The position numbers were made by a program, and so were the translations under genes. A model generated the notes under the pieces. The model made no database searches and was not told the origin of the DNA. It saw only the letters and a list, made by a program, of their open reading frames with translations. A DNA stretch of 64,000 bases, taken from NCBI GenBank assembly GCA_030427205.1, contig JAUHXC010000002.1, forward strand, positions 1 to 64,000, read 5' to 3'. The stretch's first letter is position 1, and each line of letters begins with the position of its first letter. Origin of the DNA: a bacterium. Its GTDB lineage: Bacteria > Myxococcota_A > Bradymonadia > UBA7976 > UBA1532. Positions 45,487 through 55,065 of this stretch are shown piece after piece.

Positions 45487-46976
45487 TCGAAGCGCACGCG
45501 CAGACCGGCGCTGCCGGCCATCAGCAACAGGGAATACGTGCCGTTGGACAGGTCGTAGTCGCTGCCGGTGTTCTCACGCGGCAGGACGTACTGCACGTGC
45601 AGATCGGTGACGAGGTCGACGCCGCTGTCACACCAGCCGGTCCAGCCGCAGATGTCGTGGCCGAAGGTGCCGGCCACCACGACTCGCGGGCCGTCGGGGC
45701 TGGCCACGTCGAGGGTTTCGTCCGGGCTGGCTGCCGTGTGGAAGCCCAGGACGCCGCCGAGGAACCACGCGTCGCTGGTGTACATGCCGCGGACGTCGAC
45801 GTGCCAGGTATCGGCCCAGTCACGGGGCAGGTCGACCGCGGCGTCGGGACCCAGCCCGAGCTCGGGCTGAACCAGCTGGTTGCTCGTGAGCGCGGCGCCG
45901 AGCACGTCGACGACGCTGTTGAAGAACAGCGAGGCGTTGGCCCCCACCAGCCAGCTGTCGTCGATGCGCCACGACGCGCCGAGGTTGAGGTTGGGCGGCA
46001 CTGGGAAGGTGACCTCGGCCTCGCCGGTGATCGTCGCCGGGTACTGCAGCCCCTGGGAGACGAGGTCTTGGGTGAAGAGCGGGTCGTCCATGTCCAGCTC
46101 GAAGCCGCCCGTGAAGACGACCGGGACCCGGTGGGTATAGCTCGCGCCGAGCTGCAGCTCGGGCAGCGGCTGGTACGCCACGCCGATGCGGGCCGACCAC
46201 GACCAGCCGAAGCCCCAGCCGATGGTGACCGGGCGGCTGAGCACGTCCAGCTCGCGCACCTCGCTCGGGGCGGAGGGGCCGAAGGAGTTGGGCTGCCCGA
46301 TCGGCGGGTTGGCGAAGGCGTCGCGCATCAGCGGTGTGCTCGCCAGATCGACCACCTTGCGCAGCTTGAGCGCCCCGACGACGAGCCCGCCGCCGATGCC
46401 GACCGAGAGGGTATCGTCGACCCGGTACGAGGCGGCGGCCGCGAACTCGCCGGTGAGCAGATCGACCGACTGCAGCGCCCACTTCTGGGGGCCGTCGTCA
46501 TCGAACGCGATGGCCGCGCCGAAGGGCACGAAGACGCCGGCGCCGACGCTGAAGTCTTCGTTGATCTTGCCGGCGTAGAAGACCTGCGGCGCGGTCGCCG
46601 GCACGCCGAAGATGCGGATGAAGTCCGACGAGATGGCCTCGCCGGCCGGGCCGCTGCGCTGGGGATCGATGTCTTCCCGGGGGACCGGGGCCTTGAAGCG
46701 CAGGCTGTCGGCGTATTGGTACTCGCCGAGTCGCATGCGGTCGTAGCGCACATCGAGGTAGAGCAGCGAGGCCCCGAGCAGCCACTCCGAACTGCGGCCC
46801 TCGACGACGCGGGTCAGCATCGCCGGGTTCCAATAGACCGCCGCCGGGTCGGGGGCGACGACGGACGACGAGCTGGTGCCGACCACCGGGGCGGAGAGGC
46901 CGCTGGCCAATACCGGAGAGGCCGCCAGCGTCGGGGCCAGCAGAGCCGCGGCCCAGCCGCGCGCGCGGGAGATCAT
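45483..46976 (-). CDS. FadL/OmpP1-like outer-membrane transport protein
   Basis: A 497-aa protein. The signal peptide ends SPVLASGLSA, and the conserved FadL-family hatch region has VVAPDPAAVYWNPAMLTRV (the NPA motif). Later strands include GVFVPFGAAIAFDDDG, YRVDDTLSVGIGGGLVVG, and LGASYTHRVPVVFTGGFELD, typical of the 14-strand barrel that moves hydrophobic compounds across the outer membrane. The last residue is Glu, not the usual Phe. It lies directly after the three paralogous lipoproteins, with a four-base overlap (ATGA) at 46973-46976. Confidence 0.87.
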   Translation of the reverse strand: MISRARGWAAALLAPTLAASPVLASGLSAPVVGTSSSSVVAPDPAAVYWNPAMLTRVVEGRSSEWLLGASLLYLDVRYDRMRLGEYQYADSLRFKAPVPREDIDPQRSGPAGEAISSDFIRIFGVPATAPQVFYAGKINEDFSVGAGVFVPFGAAIAFDDDGPQKWALQSVDLLTGEFAAAASYRVDDTLSVGIGGGLVVGALKLRKVVDLASTPLMRDAFANPPIGQPNSFGPSAPSEVRELDVLSRPVTIGWGFGWSWSARIGVAYQPLPELQLGASYTHRVPVVFTGGFELDMDDPLFTQDLVSQGLQYPATITGEAEVTFPVPPNLNLGASWRIDDSWLVGANASLFFNSVVDVLGAALTSNQLVQPELGLGPDAAVDLPRDWADTWHVDVRGMYTSDAWFLGGVLGFHTAASPDETLDVASPDGPRVVVAGTFGHDICGWTGWCDSGVDLVTDLHVQYVLPRENTGSDYDLSNGTYSLLLMAGSAGLRVRFE

Positions 46977-48745
46977 CGGATCCTCTCGATGGTCAGGGCG
47001 ACTCGGGCCCGAGACGGCTTCTCGCCGACCGAGATGCGGTAGACCTGCTGCTTTTCGTCTTCGACGTAGAGCGTCATGCCCGGCTCGATGCGGACCTTCA
47101 GGTGACTGTCGTCGTCGTCGACCAGCTCACGGGTGGCCAGCTGCTCGCTGAGCGCCGCGTCGGCGAAGAAGCCGGGGTTCTCGTAGCTGTAGGCGCGGAT
47201 CGGCACGTCTCCCCGGTCGCGGGGGATGTCTTCGGGGGCGAGGAAGAACAGGTAGTCGGCCCCCGCCGGATCATCGCTGCGCACCCAGCGGTAGAAGATG
47301 TCGGCCTCGCCCCAGGTATTGTCGAAGAGCCGCGCGGCGACCTGGACCAGCGCGGTGGGGTCGGCCTGCAGACTGGCCTTCACGCCGCTGATCAGGTCGG
47401 CCATCGACAGGCCGAGCGGGATCTGCTCGAGCACGAACGTGACGTTGGCCTCGCCCTCGGGGATGCCTCCGTCGTGCACCCGGATCTGAGCCACCTCGGT
47501 GATGAGATCCCAGATGTAGGTCGAGGGCGGCGGCGCGCCGACATTGCCCGGCGTGGCGAGGGTCAACCAGCCGTTGTCGACGTTCATGGTCAGCAGCTCG
47601 CCGTCGAGCGCCGTGCGATCGAAGACCAGGTTCTCGAGGGTGTGGTCGTGCCAGCGGGCGAAGGCGGCTTCGGCGACCACCCGTTCGAGGGTGTAGGGCG
47701 CGGCGGTCCATACGAGCCCATCGCCCCGAGGCGCGGGCTCCCGGTTGACGCCCCCGGCGATGAAGCGCGGGTCCTCACCGAGCGCGAACTCCATGCGCGC
47801 GACGACCGGGGGATCGGCGAACGAGCCCTCGATGTTCAGCCACGCCGGATCGGAGAAGTCGAAGAGCCGATCCGGGTGATCATCGATGGAGTTCACCCCC
47901 GCGAGGCTCGCGGTCTCGAGATCTATGCCCTTGTCGGGGGCCCCGTTCGTCTGGGCCGTCACCACCATCCGCAGGTCGTCGCCGAAGAGCTGAGCCTCGA
48001 CGGGCCCGGCGATGAACCCGGGGTGGTAGACCCCGTTCTCCGCGTACGGCCCATAGCGCCGCTGCAGGGTGCGCAGGTCACTGAGCACGTCGTCGAGGAA
48101 GACCGGCAGCTTGCCCGGCTCGACCGGGTACAGCCCTTCGGGGTTGTCCGGCGTACGCGGCCCCAGGCGGACCCGGGCGTTGGGGTGCGAACCGATGACG
48201 TGGGTGACCATCGCCGCGCCGACATCCGCCGGGCTCAGGAAAGCTGCATCGGGTCGACCGCCGAGCGCCGCCCCGAGCACCTCGGGCACCGAGAAGCCGA
48301 TCTCCGGAGCGAGGTCGAGCAGCGGCGCCATGGACGTCCCGCCGAGGTCGGCGGTCTGCGGCGACATCTGCAGCAGTCGGATCAGGTTGCCCTTGGCCCG
48401 CTCGGCAGGATCCGTCGCCTCGAGATCGGGCTCTTCGGCCAGGATCGCGGCCAGCGCGTGATCGATGAGCTGCGGCGCGCCGTTCGGCGCGGTGCGTCGC
48501 AGGTCGATGTCGGTCAGCCACGTCCGCTCGAGGACCGCCGGCGGAAGCTGCCGCAGATCGATGCGGGTGAGCACCTTCTCGAAGTCGGTGACGTCGAGCG
48601 GGATGAAGCGCAGCTCGACGGCGCGTGATTCACCGACGGCGAGCGGCGTCGCAGGGGCCTCGGTGGGCTCGTCCTCGGCGCAGCCCCAGGCCCCGAAGAC
48701 CACAGCGGCCGTCGCCGCCCACGTGGACCATGAACGCAGCGACAT
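46973..48745 (-). CDS. Paralogous lipoprotein C of a tandem triplet
   Basis: A 590-aa lipoprotein; the ATG at 48745 overlaps the upstream stop by one base (TGATG) and opens a signal ending FGAWGC. It shares with its two upstream neighbours an ordered motif set: GNLIRLLQMSPQTADLGGTS, SHPN, YHPGFIAG, then AQLFGDDLRMVV, and near the C-terminus PPPSTYIWDLITEVAQIRV and GEANVTFVLEQIPLGLS. The end is an acidic then basic beta segment (HLKVRIEPGMTLYVED). I do not recognise the family. Probably a periplasm-facing lipoprotein working with the FadL-like barrel encoded next. Confidence 0.8.
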   Translation of the reverse strand: MSLRSWSTWAATAAVVFGAWGCAEDEPTEAPATPLAVGESRAVELRFIPLDVTDFEKVLTRIDLRQLPPAVLERTWLTDIDLRRTAPNGAPQLIDHALAAILAEEPDLEATDPAERAKGNLIRLLQMSPQTADLGGTSMAPLLDLAPEIGFSVPEVLGAALGGRPDAAFLSPADVGAAMVTHVIGSHPNARVRLGPRTPDNPEGLYPVEPGKLPVFLDDVLSDLRTLQRRYGPYAENGVYHPGFIAGPVEAQLFGDDLRMVVTAQTNGAPDKGIDLETASLAGVNSIDDHPDRLFDFSDPAWLNIEGSFADPPVVARMEFALGEDPRFIAGGVNREPAPRGDGLVWTAAPYTLERVVAEAAFARWHDHTLENLVFDRTALDGELLTMNVDNGWLTLATPGNVGAPPPSTYIWDLITEVAQIRVHDGGIPEGEANVTFVLEQIPLGLSMADLISGVKASLQADPTALVQVAARLFDNTWGEADIFYRWVRSDDPAGADYLFFLAPEDIPRDRGDVPIRAYSYENPGFFADAALSEQLATRELVDDDDSHLKVRIEPGMTLYVEDEKQQVYRISVGEKPSRARVALTIERIR

Positions 48746-50634
48746 CACTCGGCCTCCGGCATGATCGTCTCTCCGATGACGACGTGGTCTCCGGCCCAGG
48801 GGCCGACGTCGAGCACGACAGTCTCGCCGTCGTCCGAGGTCGTCCAGAAGCGCTGACCATCGGCGCCCAGGCTCACCGTCCTCGTCGCGCCCGTGCCCTC
48901 GGCGAGGGCGGCCGCCGACGGGAACAGCGCCGGCGCGCTCTCGGCCACGTTCAGCGCGGGGGCGTCGGTGAGCCAGATCGTCGCCGGGTTGTCGAGATCG
49001 TCGGGCGTGCCGACCATCAACTCGATGAGCAGGGCCTTCTGCGCCTCGAGCAGCGGCCGCATCGTCTCGATGAGCCCGTCCGCGGTCAGCCCGATAGGCA
49101 GCGGCGGCAGCGCCAGACGCACGGCCAGCGGGGTATCGTCGGGGGCGGAACCACCGTCGGCCGTATCGCGCAGACGCGCCTGCGCCACGTCGAGGATCAT
49201 GTCCCAGATGAACGCCGACGCGGGCGGTGGGCCGAGATCGGCCTTGACCACGACGCTGACCATGCCGTCGAGCCAATTCACCGTCGCCGCTTCGCTGATG
49301 GCGCCGAGGTTGTATGGCCAGCTCTGCGGACCTTCATACAAGCCCACGAAGGCGCGGCGCGATGCCTCACCGACGATGCGGTGCAGCGTCCATGGCTCGG
49401 GGGGCACCGGGTTGTCACAGCCGGGCGTACCCGCGTCGAGACAGTCGAAGCGGCCGGCCGGACCGCCGATTTCGAGGGTCAGGCCGGCTCGGGGCTCGGG
49501 GGCGAGGCCGACGATCTCGAAAGCCTCCGGCGAGGTGAAGTCGAGCTCGAGCAGCGACGTGCCCGGCGGGCTGTCGGCGATGTGGCTCGCGAAGCCCTCA
49601 CCGGGACGCAGGCCGGGCAGGACATCGACGTTGCCCGTGCCGCGGACGATCATCGCGAAGGCGGGGGTGAACAGCTCCGCCGTCGGCGGCTCGGCGAGAA
49701 AACCCGGGTGATTGCCTTCGCCCATGTCGCCGTAGCGCGCGGCGAGCGGCTCCAGATCGGCGAGGCCGTCGGCCAGCGAGACGCTCAACGTGCCGGTCCA
49801 GTTGGGATGGGAGCTGATGAGATTCTCGATCATGACCGCGGCCACCACGTCGGACGCGAGGAAAGGCTCGGACGGCGCGAGGTCGAGCATGTCGGAGAGG
49901 ATGTGAGCCGGCGCGAGACCGAGCTGCCGGGACAGATTCATCACATCGGCCAGCGTCGTGCCCGCGAGGTCGGCGGTATCGGGGCTCATCACGAGCAGGT
50001 TGGCGAGGTTGCGTTCGGTATCGCCCCAGTCGGGTTCCCAACCCCAGTCGGCCGGCCGTTCGAGCGCGGCGAGGGCGTTGAGCACGAGGGCTTGCAGGTC
50101 CAGCTCGGTCAGCGTGATCTGCTCCTGGGCGGCCACCGGCAACAGCTCTTCGAGGGCGAAGCGGTCGAGCCGCAGCTCGATCTGCCGATGGGGCGGAGGC
50201 TGGACCAGCGTCACCTGCCGGCCCTGTACGACCGTATGCTTCACGGGGGAACCGTCGGGACAATCACCCACGCCGATGGCGCGCGCCTCGATGGTGTGGG
50301 CGCCCGGCTCCAGCTCGACGGTCGTCTCCCAGATGCTGCCGCCCGCCGCGGTGAGCGGCGGATTGTCGTCGATGATCACCTGGACCGCGCCCTCGCCGGT
50401 GCGCGTACCGCTGATGCGCAGGAAAGCCTCGGTGTGCGGATCGCCATCGCCCGGATAGACGATGTCGACGACGGGCGCCGCCGACGGGCAGGTCACCATG
50501 GGCTCGGGCGGCGCGTCGGCGGGGACCTGCGTCTGCTCCTGCGCGCAGCCGAAGACGAGCAGGCACAGGCCGAGCGGCATCGCCCGGACGAACGGGGTCG
50601 TCGACGCGCACGACGCGGACTCGCGGGTGGCCAT
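48745..50634 (-). CDS. Paralogous lipoprotein B of a tandem triplet
   Basis: A 629-aa lipoprotein; the ATG at 50634 overlaps the upstream stop by one base (TGATG). The signal leads to GLCLLVFGC. Residues about 45-130 are a beta-sandwich-like segment (DIVYPGDGDPHTEAFLRISG). The shared family core follows: RNLANLLVMSPDTADLAGTT, SHPN, NHPGFLAE, TAELFTPAFAMIV, then PPASAFIWDMILDVAQARL and LAVRLALPPLPIGLT. A Cys pair in DCLDAGTPGCD may form a disulfide. No described family is known to me. Confidence 0.8.
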   Translation of the reverse strand: MATRESASCASTTPFVRAMPLGLCLLVFGCAQEQTQVPADAPPEPMVTCPSAAPVVDIVYPGDGDPHTEAFLRISGTRTGEGAVQVIIDDNPPLTAAGGSIWETTVELEPGAHTIEARAIGVGDCPDGSPVKHTVVQGRQVTLVQPPPHRQIELRLDRFALEELLPVAAQEQITLTELDLQALVLNALAALERPADWGWEPDWGDTERNLANLLVMSPDTADLAGTTLADVMNLSRQLGLAPAHILSDMLDLAPSEPFLASDVVAAVMIENLISSHPNWTGTLSVSLADGLADLEPLAARYGDMGEGNHPGFLAEPPTAELFTPAFAMIVRGTGNVDVLPGLRPGEGFASHIADSPPGTSLLELDFTSPEAFEIVGLAPEPRAGLTLEIGGPAGRFDCLDAGTPGCDNPVPPEPWTLHRIVGEASRRAFVGLYEGPQSWPYNLGAISEAATVNWLDGMVSVVVKADLGPPPASAFIWDMILDVAQARLRDTADGGSAPDDTPLAVRLALPPLPIGLTADGLIETMRPLLEAQKALLIELMVGTPDDLDNPATIWLTDAPALNVAESAPALFPSAAALAEGTGATRTVSLGADGQRFWTTSDDGETVVLDVGPWAGDHVVIGETIMPEAE

Positions 50635-53600
50635 CACTGCGCCTCCTCGACCGGCGGATTCGGATCTCGCAACCAGAGCTCGACGTCGTCGGCCCGCAGC
50701 TCGATGACCTCGACGCGGGCCGTCTCGCCATTTGCCAGCCGCACGTAGATCTTGTCGTGCGTCGGATTGCCCGGCTGGCCGAGCGGCACCCCGCGCAAAT
50801 CGCCCGGCGCCCGCTCGATGTCGATGCGCGCGCCGCCGTTGGCGCTGTCGAAGGCCCCGAAGCCGTCCGTTGGGACGCAGGCCTCTTCGCCCTCGACGAG
50901 GTCCTCGCGCGGATCGGGGATCCAAGCGCGGCCCACCCGACAGGGAGACAGCATCAGCCACAGCTGGCCGTCCACGCGGTCGATGAACGCGTCGATGGGC
51001 CGCTCGAGGTTCGTATAGGCCCCCAGGAGCGCGTCGGCCAGCCGCTCCCGATCGGCGTGCAGGCTCTGACGCACCTCGGCCTCGATCTGGACATCGGTCA
51101 GCCCGACGTCGATGCCCTGGAGTCGGAAGACGACGTCGCCTTCTCCCTCAGGCACGAAGTCGATGAATTCGTCGAGGTCGAGGTCCTGTGGTTCGGCATC
51201 CGGATCGATCGGCACGCCGCTGTTGCGGAGCCGGGCCTGCGCGACCTCCAAGACGATGTCCCACATATAGGCCGGATCGGGCAGTGGCAGCGCCCCCGCG
51301 GGCATCCACAGGCGGAACCAGCCTGCGGGCACCGGCATGCACGACCCCTCGTAGCACAGCTCGTCGGCGGCACACTCGGGGGTCGATACGCAGTCGACTT
51401 CATCCGCCGGCTCGCACAGCCGGAGCAGGCAGCGCTCGCCCTGCTCGCAGTCCCGGTCGCGGGTGCATTCGTACTGATCGGCCGGCACGCAGCGGTTCTG
51501 CTCGGCGTGGCACTCCATGTCGGGATCGCAGTCGGCGTCGTTGATGCAGAAGAGGTGGTCGATCACCGCGATGTGCTCGGCGGTCCCGACCGGGTTCGGC
51601 GCCACGCCGACTCCGCACTCGGGGTGATCGGCGGCCACGCAGTCATAGCCGTTGGTGCCGATCGCGATCTCGGCCAGATCGGTGGGGTTCTGGAAGAGCA
51701 GGGCGCCCTCGGCCGGGCCGGCGCACAGGTTGCAGCCCGTCCGCAGGTCAGCGAAAGCGTTGCGCGACGCCCGGGCGACGACGCGTTCGAGCAGCCAGGG
51801 GTCGAAGTCCCACACGTCACTGTCACCCTCGCCGATGGGCTCCAGGTTGCGGCCCGGGATCGCGGCGCGGTCCGACTCGACCATCTTGAAGGCCATATCG
51901 ACCGCGGGGCGCGCGGCGATGCCTTCCAGGGTGAAGTCGACGAGTTCGAGGAAGGCGAGCTCGACCGGGTCGAGCCCCGGATCACGATCGGCGAAGTACG
52001 ACTTCTGCCGGGCCATCAGGTCGAGCCCGTCGTACATGCGCAGGTTGCTGACCATCTTGAGGCCCATCACGAAGTCCTCGGTCAACACCTCGGCAAACAC
52101 GCCGCCGTTCTCGTCATCGATGAAGCCCGGATGACCGCCCGGGATCGGGCCGAACGTGGTGCCGAGAGGGACCATGTCGGCCAGCCCGGCCTCCAGGGTG
52201 ACCGGCAGCCGACCGTTCTCTGCTTCGGGGTGAGTGGCGATCAACTCGTCGATCACGGCGGCGACCAGCGGATCCTCGGCGGGTGGGATCGGCGCTTGGA
52301 ACCGGGGATCGTGCCCCAGCATGACCTGCCCCTCTTCGATCTGAAGCGCTTGGGCCAGGATCGAGCCGAACGGCGTCCGGACGAGATCCTCGGCGCGCAG
52401 CGCGGCGCCTTCCAAACTGGTGCCGGTGGCGTTGACGTTCTCCGACGTCATCGTGAGCAGGCCCCACAGGTTGCGCTCGGCGGGGCCCCACTCGGGCGGG
52501 CAGTTCGGCTGGAACACCCCGTCGACGAAGTGTGGCTCCGACCAATCGACCTGACAGGCTTCGCGAATGGCGGTGAGCGCGTTGCTCACCAACGGCGCCG
52601 GATCGAGGAGCATCAAGGTGAAGTCGCGCTGGATCTCGAGGGAGAACAGCTCCGCGGCGCCGGGCTTGTCCAGCTCCAGTCGCACCTCGCCGCCCGGCTC
52701 GGCCGGCGCGCGCAAGACGACCGGGGTGACCTCGCCCCATCCATCGCGGACGATGACCGTGAACGGGGCGCGGGCCATCAGCCCGTCGACGTCGCGCATC
52801 ACGACTCGCAATCGGTTGAGCCCCGGCTGAAGGAGCAGGTCCGCCTGGAAACGCCCGTCGCCGGCCGCGGCGGCCGGGAAGAGCGGCCCGGGCCCGGTCA
52901 CCGGATCTTCGGGGCCGATGCCGACGAAGTCGACCTCGACCGGGCTGTCGACCTCCAGGGTGAAGGTCTGTCGCAGATCGTCCACGATCGCGCCCGCTAC
53001 GGGTGTGCTCGAAACCAGCGTGGGCGGGTCGTGGGGCGGCGCGGCCCGTGAGGTGACCTCGGCCTCCACCGTCGTGACGTTGCCCGCGATGTCGGTGGCA
53101 CGCACGACGTAGGTCACCACCCGCGCGGGGGTCAGCGGCATGGCGACAGACCAGTGGGCGAAGAAGTCGGCGGTCAACGCCGGGACCGCCGGCATCTCCT
53201 CGCCATCGACCCTCATCGCCACGGTGACCTCGGCCACCGCGCTGTCGTCTGCGGCCGTGCCGGTCACGAACAGGCGCGCGCTGTTGGTCTGCGAGCGATG
53301 GGCGGGCTGCAGTACGACCAACGTGGGCGGCGAATCGTCTGCGGGCATCGGGCGATCGACGACGGCCTCGGCGGTGCCGGTATTGCCCGCGCCGTCGAAC
53401 GCCGTGGCTTCGATCAGGACCGGCCCGGCGGCGGGCGCCGGGACCACGGTCTGCCATGCGTTGAAGCCGCGACCGGTCGGGCGCACGTCGTACGGGCCGC
53501 TCGCGCCGACCGCGATGCGGATGGCCGTGACGGCGCGGTCGTCGCTCGCGGTGCCCGTCAGGATCACCTGCCCGTCGTCGCCCTCTTCCGCGCTCGTGAT

Positions 53601-53768
53601 GGCGACGTTCGGCGCGGCCTCGTCCGCCGGCGCCTCGTGGGGCGGGGCGGCGTCGGACCAGTCGGCCAGCGGCGGATTGTCACCGACGGGCCCGCGCACC
53701 TCACCGAGGTCGTTCTCGCAGCCCCAGGTGAGGAGTGCCGTTGCCCAGAGGATATGTGTCTTTCGCAT
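50634..53768 (-). CDS. Paralogous lipoprotein A of a tandem triplet, with Ig-like and Cys-rich modules
   Basis: A 1044-aa lipoprotein, first gene of the block, with GGAG about eight bases before the ATG. Lipobox LLTWGC (Cys17). Residues about 50-330 are three or four Ig-like beta-sandwich units (TLVVLQPAHRSQTNSARLFVTG; VTYVVRATDIAGNVTT). The triplet core follows: RNLWGLLTMTSENVNATGTS, THPE, GHPGFIDD, then FAEVLTEDFVMGL. Inserted before the last core part is a Cys-rich stretch (about 725-800; CDPDMECHAEQNRC, CTRDRDCEQGERC), as seen in many myxobacterial surface proteins. The core ends DPAYMWDIVLEVAQARLR and GDVVFRLQGIDVGLT. It is an elaborated version of B and C. Confidence 0.82.
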   Translation of the reverse strand: MRKTHILWATALLTWGCENDLGEVRGPVGDNPPLADWSDAAPPHEAPADEAAPNVAITSAEEGDDGQVILTGTASDDRAVTAIRIAVGASGPYDVRPTGRGFNAWQTVVPAPAAGPVLIEATAFDGAGNTGTAEAVVDRPMPADDSPPTLVVLQPAHRSQTNSARLFVTGTAADDSAVAEVTVAMRVDGEEMPAVPALTADFFAHWSVAMPLTPARVVTYVVRATDIAGNVTTVEAEVTSRAAPPHDPPTLVSSTPVAGAIVDDLRQTFTLEVDSPVEVDFVGIGPEDPVTGPGPLFPAAAAGDGRFQADLLLQPGLNRLRVVMRDVDGLMARAPFTVIVRDGWGEVTPVVLRAPAEPGGEVRLELDKPGAAELFSLEIQRDFTLMLLDPAPLVSNALTAIREACQVDWSEPHFVDGVFQPNCPPEWGPAERNLWGLLTMTSENVNATGTSLEGAALRAEDLVRTPFGSILAQALQIEEGQVMLGHDPRFQAPIPPAEDPLVAAVIDELIATHPEAENGRLPVTLEAGLADMVPLGTTFGPIPGGHPGFIDDENGGVFAEVLTEDFVMGLKMVSNLRMYDGLDLMARQKSYFADRDPGLDPVELAFLELVDFTLEGIAARPAVDMAFKMVESDRAAIPGRNLEPIGEGDSDVWDFDPWLLERVVARASRNAFADLRTGCNLCAGPAEGALLFQNPTDLAEIAIGTNGYDCVAADHPECGVGVAPNPVGTAEHIAVIDHLFCINDADCDPDMECHAEQNRCVPADQYECTRDRDCEQGERCLLRLCEPADEVDCVSTPECAADELCYEGSCMPVPAGWFRLWMPAGALPLPDPAYMWDIVLEVAQARLRNSGVPIDPDAEPQDLDLDEFIDFVPEGEGDVVFRLQGIDVGLTDVQIEAEVRQSLHADRERLADALLGAYTNLERPIDAFIDRVDGQLWLMLSPCRVGRAWIPDPREDLVEGEEACVPTDGFGAFDSANGGARIDIERAPGDLRGVPLGQPGNPTHDKIYVRLANGETARVEVIELRADDVELWLRDPNPPVEEAQ

Positions 53769-53898
53769 GCGGTGCTCCGGCCTCCCGCGAAGCCTCCAGT
53801 TAACACGAAACGGGGGGTCACGTAAGGGGTGAACCGGGCCGATGGCGCATTTATCGGGGCGCCGGGCAGCGCACGGTGGGTTTGCCCATGAGCGGGAC

Positions 53899-53916
53899 CC
53901 GGGCGCCGTCGCCCGG
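53899..53916 (-). terminator. Possible hairpin after the trypsin-like gene
   Basis: CCGGGCG and CGCCCGG pair as a perfect 7-bp stem around four bases, 10 bases after the stop. No T-run follows. It may separate the protease gene from the lipoprotein triplet. Confidence 0.35.
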
Positions 53917-53925
53917 TTCCCGGAA

Positions 53926-55065
53926 TCAAGCCCTCAGACGGTATGCCACCCACAGAATCGGCAGCAGCAGCAAGCCCCCCGGTGAGCGGTCGTGATCGTC
54001 CGGCGCTGTCACACAGCCGCCGACGAACTCGACCCGCTGCGGGCCGTCTGCGATGAAGCCGGCCATCTCCGGGCTGTCGATGCACTCGCCCGCGGCGTCG
54101 AGGTCGCAGGCCTTCGTCGTCGTGCAGTAGTAGCCCGTCTCGTCATCGATATAGCCGCACGCCCGATCGGCGACCCCACAGTCGACGGCGGCCACCCGCC
54201 CGCTCTCGTCGCACCACTCGGCCGTATTGCCTGCGCAGCGCCCGCGGAACGTCAGGCTGCCACACGGGCCGCCCACCTGCACCAGCGGTTCGGTCGCGGC
54301 GACCGCGGCTTCGAGCCAGTCGCCGAGCGGGTCGAGGCGCGTCAGGTAGTCGCGGCCGACGCACGAGTCGTCGCCGCCGTGCTCGACGCCGAGGATGACC
54401 GGCGCGCCGGCGGCGTTCATGGTGATGATCGGGCCGCCCGAGTCACCGAAGCACAGGCCCTGCAGGCCCTCGCCGTCGACGACGACGAACTCGGGGTTGA
54501 TCTCGACGAGGCGCACGCTGGCGAAGAATCGGCCGCTGGTCGCTTCGCCCGTCTGGCCGAAGCCGGCGACCTCCACCTGACGACCGACCAGGGATTCTCC
54601 GTCGGCCCCATCGAGCGAGGTCCGGTTGACCGGCAAGGGCTCGACGTCGGGGACCTGCGCCACGGCGTCGCCTTCGAGGAAGAGCAGCGCGGCGTCGATG
54701 TCGGGGTCGCCGAACTCGGCCACCTGTACGAGGGGGAAGAGGCCGACGGGATCGGCCGGATCGACGCCGATGCCAAAGCCGATGGCCTCCGGACCCAGGC
54801 CCCGCGTGCAATGGGCGGCGGTCGCCACCACCCGCGGCGCGACGAGCGTGCCCGTGCAGAACGGGTTGCCGGGGTTGCCGGGTGTGTAGAGGTAGCCGAT
54901 CGCCAGCTGTTGGCCGGCGGTCAACGGCACGACCTGGGGGGCTCGGGTGCCGTTGCGAATCGCGTGGCCCGTGGTCTCGACCGGCGTCGCCGATGCCGGC
55001 CCGGGGCCGAGACACGTCGCGAGCAGCGCGGCGGTGATTGCGAGGGGTGGTGCGCGGAGAGCCAT
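53926..55065 (-). CDS. Trypsin-like serine protease (S1) with MYXO-CTERM-like tail
   Basis: A 379-aa protein; the ATG at 55065 starts MALRAPPLAITAALLATCLG, a signal peptide ending PASA. The catalytic triad is visible: His in VVATAAHCTRG, Asp in DPDIDAALLFLEG, Ser in GLCFGDSGGPII. A Cys-rich segment of about 90 residues follows the protease domain (CGSLTFRGRCAGNTAEWCDE). The C-terminus, VGGCVTAPDDHDRSPGG followed by LLLLPILWVAYRLRA, fits a MYXO-CTERM-type sorting tail (Cys, Gly-Gly, hydrophobic run, Arg). Likely a cell-surface-attached protease. Confidence 0.9.
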   Translation of the reverse strand: MALRAPPLAITAALLATCLGPGPASATPVETTGHAIRNGTRAPQVVPLTAGQQLAIGYLYTPGNPGNPFCTGTLVAPRVVATAAHCTRGLGPEAIGFGIGVDPADPVGLFPLVQVAEFGDPDIDAALLFLEGDAVAQVPDVEPLPVNRTSLDGADGESLVGRQVEVAGFGQTGEATSGRFFASVRLVEINPEFVVVDGEGLQGLCFGDSGGPIITMNAAGAPVILGVEHGGDDSCVGRDYLTRLDPLGDWLEAAVAATEPLVQVGGPCGSLTFRGRCAGNTAEWCDESGRVAAVDCGVADRACGYIDDETGYYCTTTKACDLDAAGECIDSPEMAGFIADGPQRVEFVGGCVTAPDDHDRSPGGLLLLPILWVAYRLRA

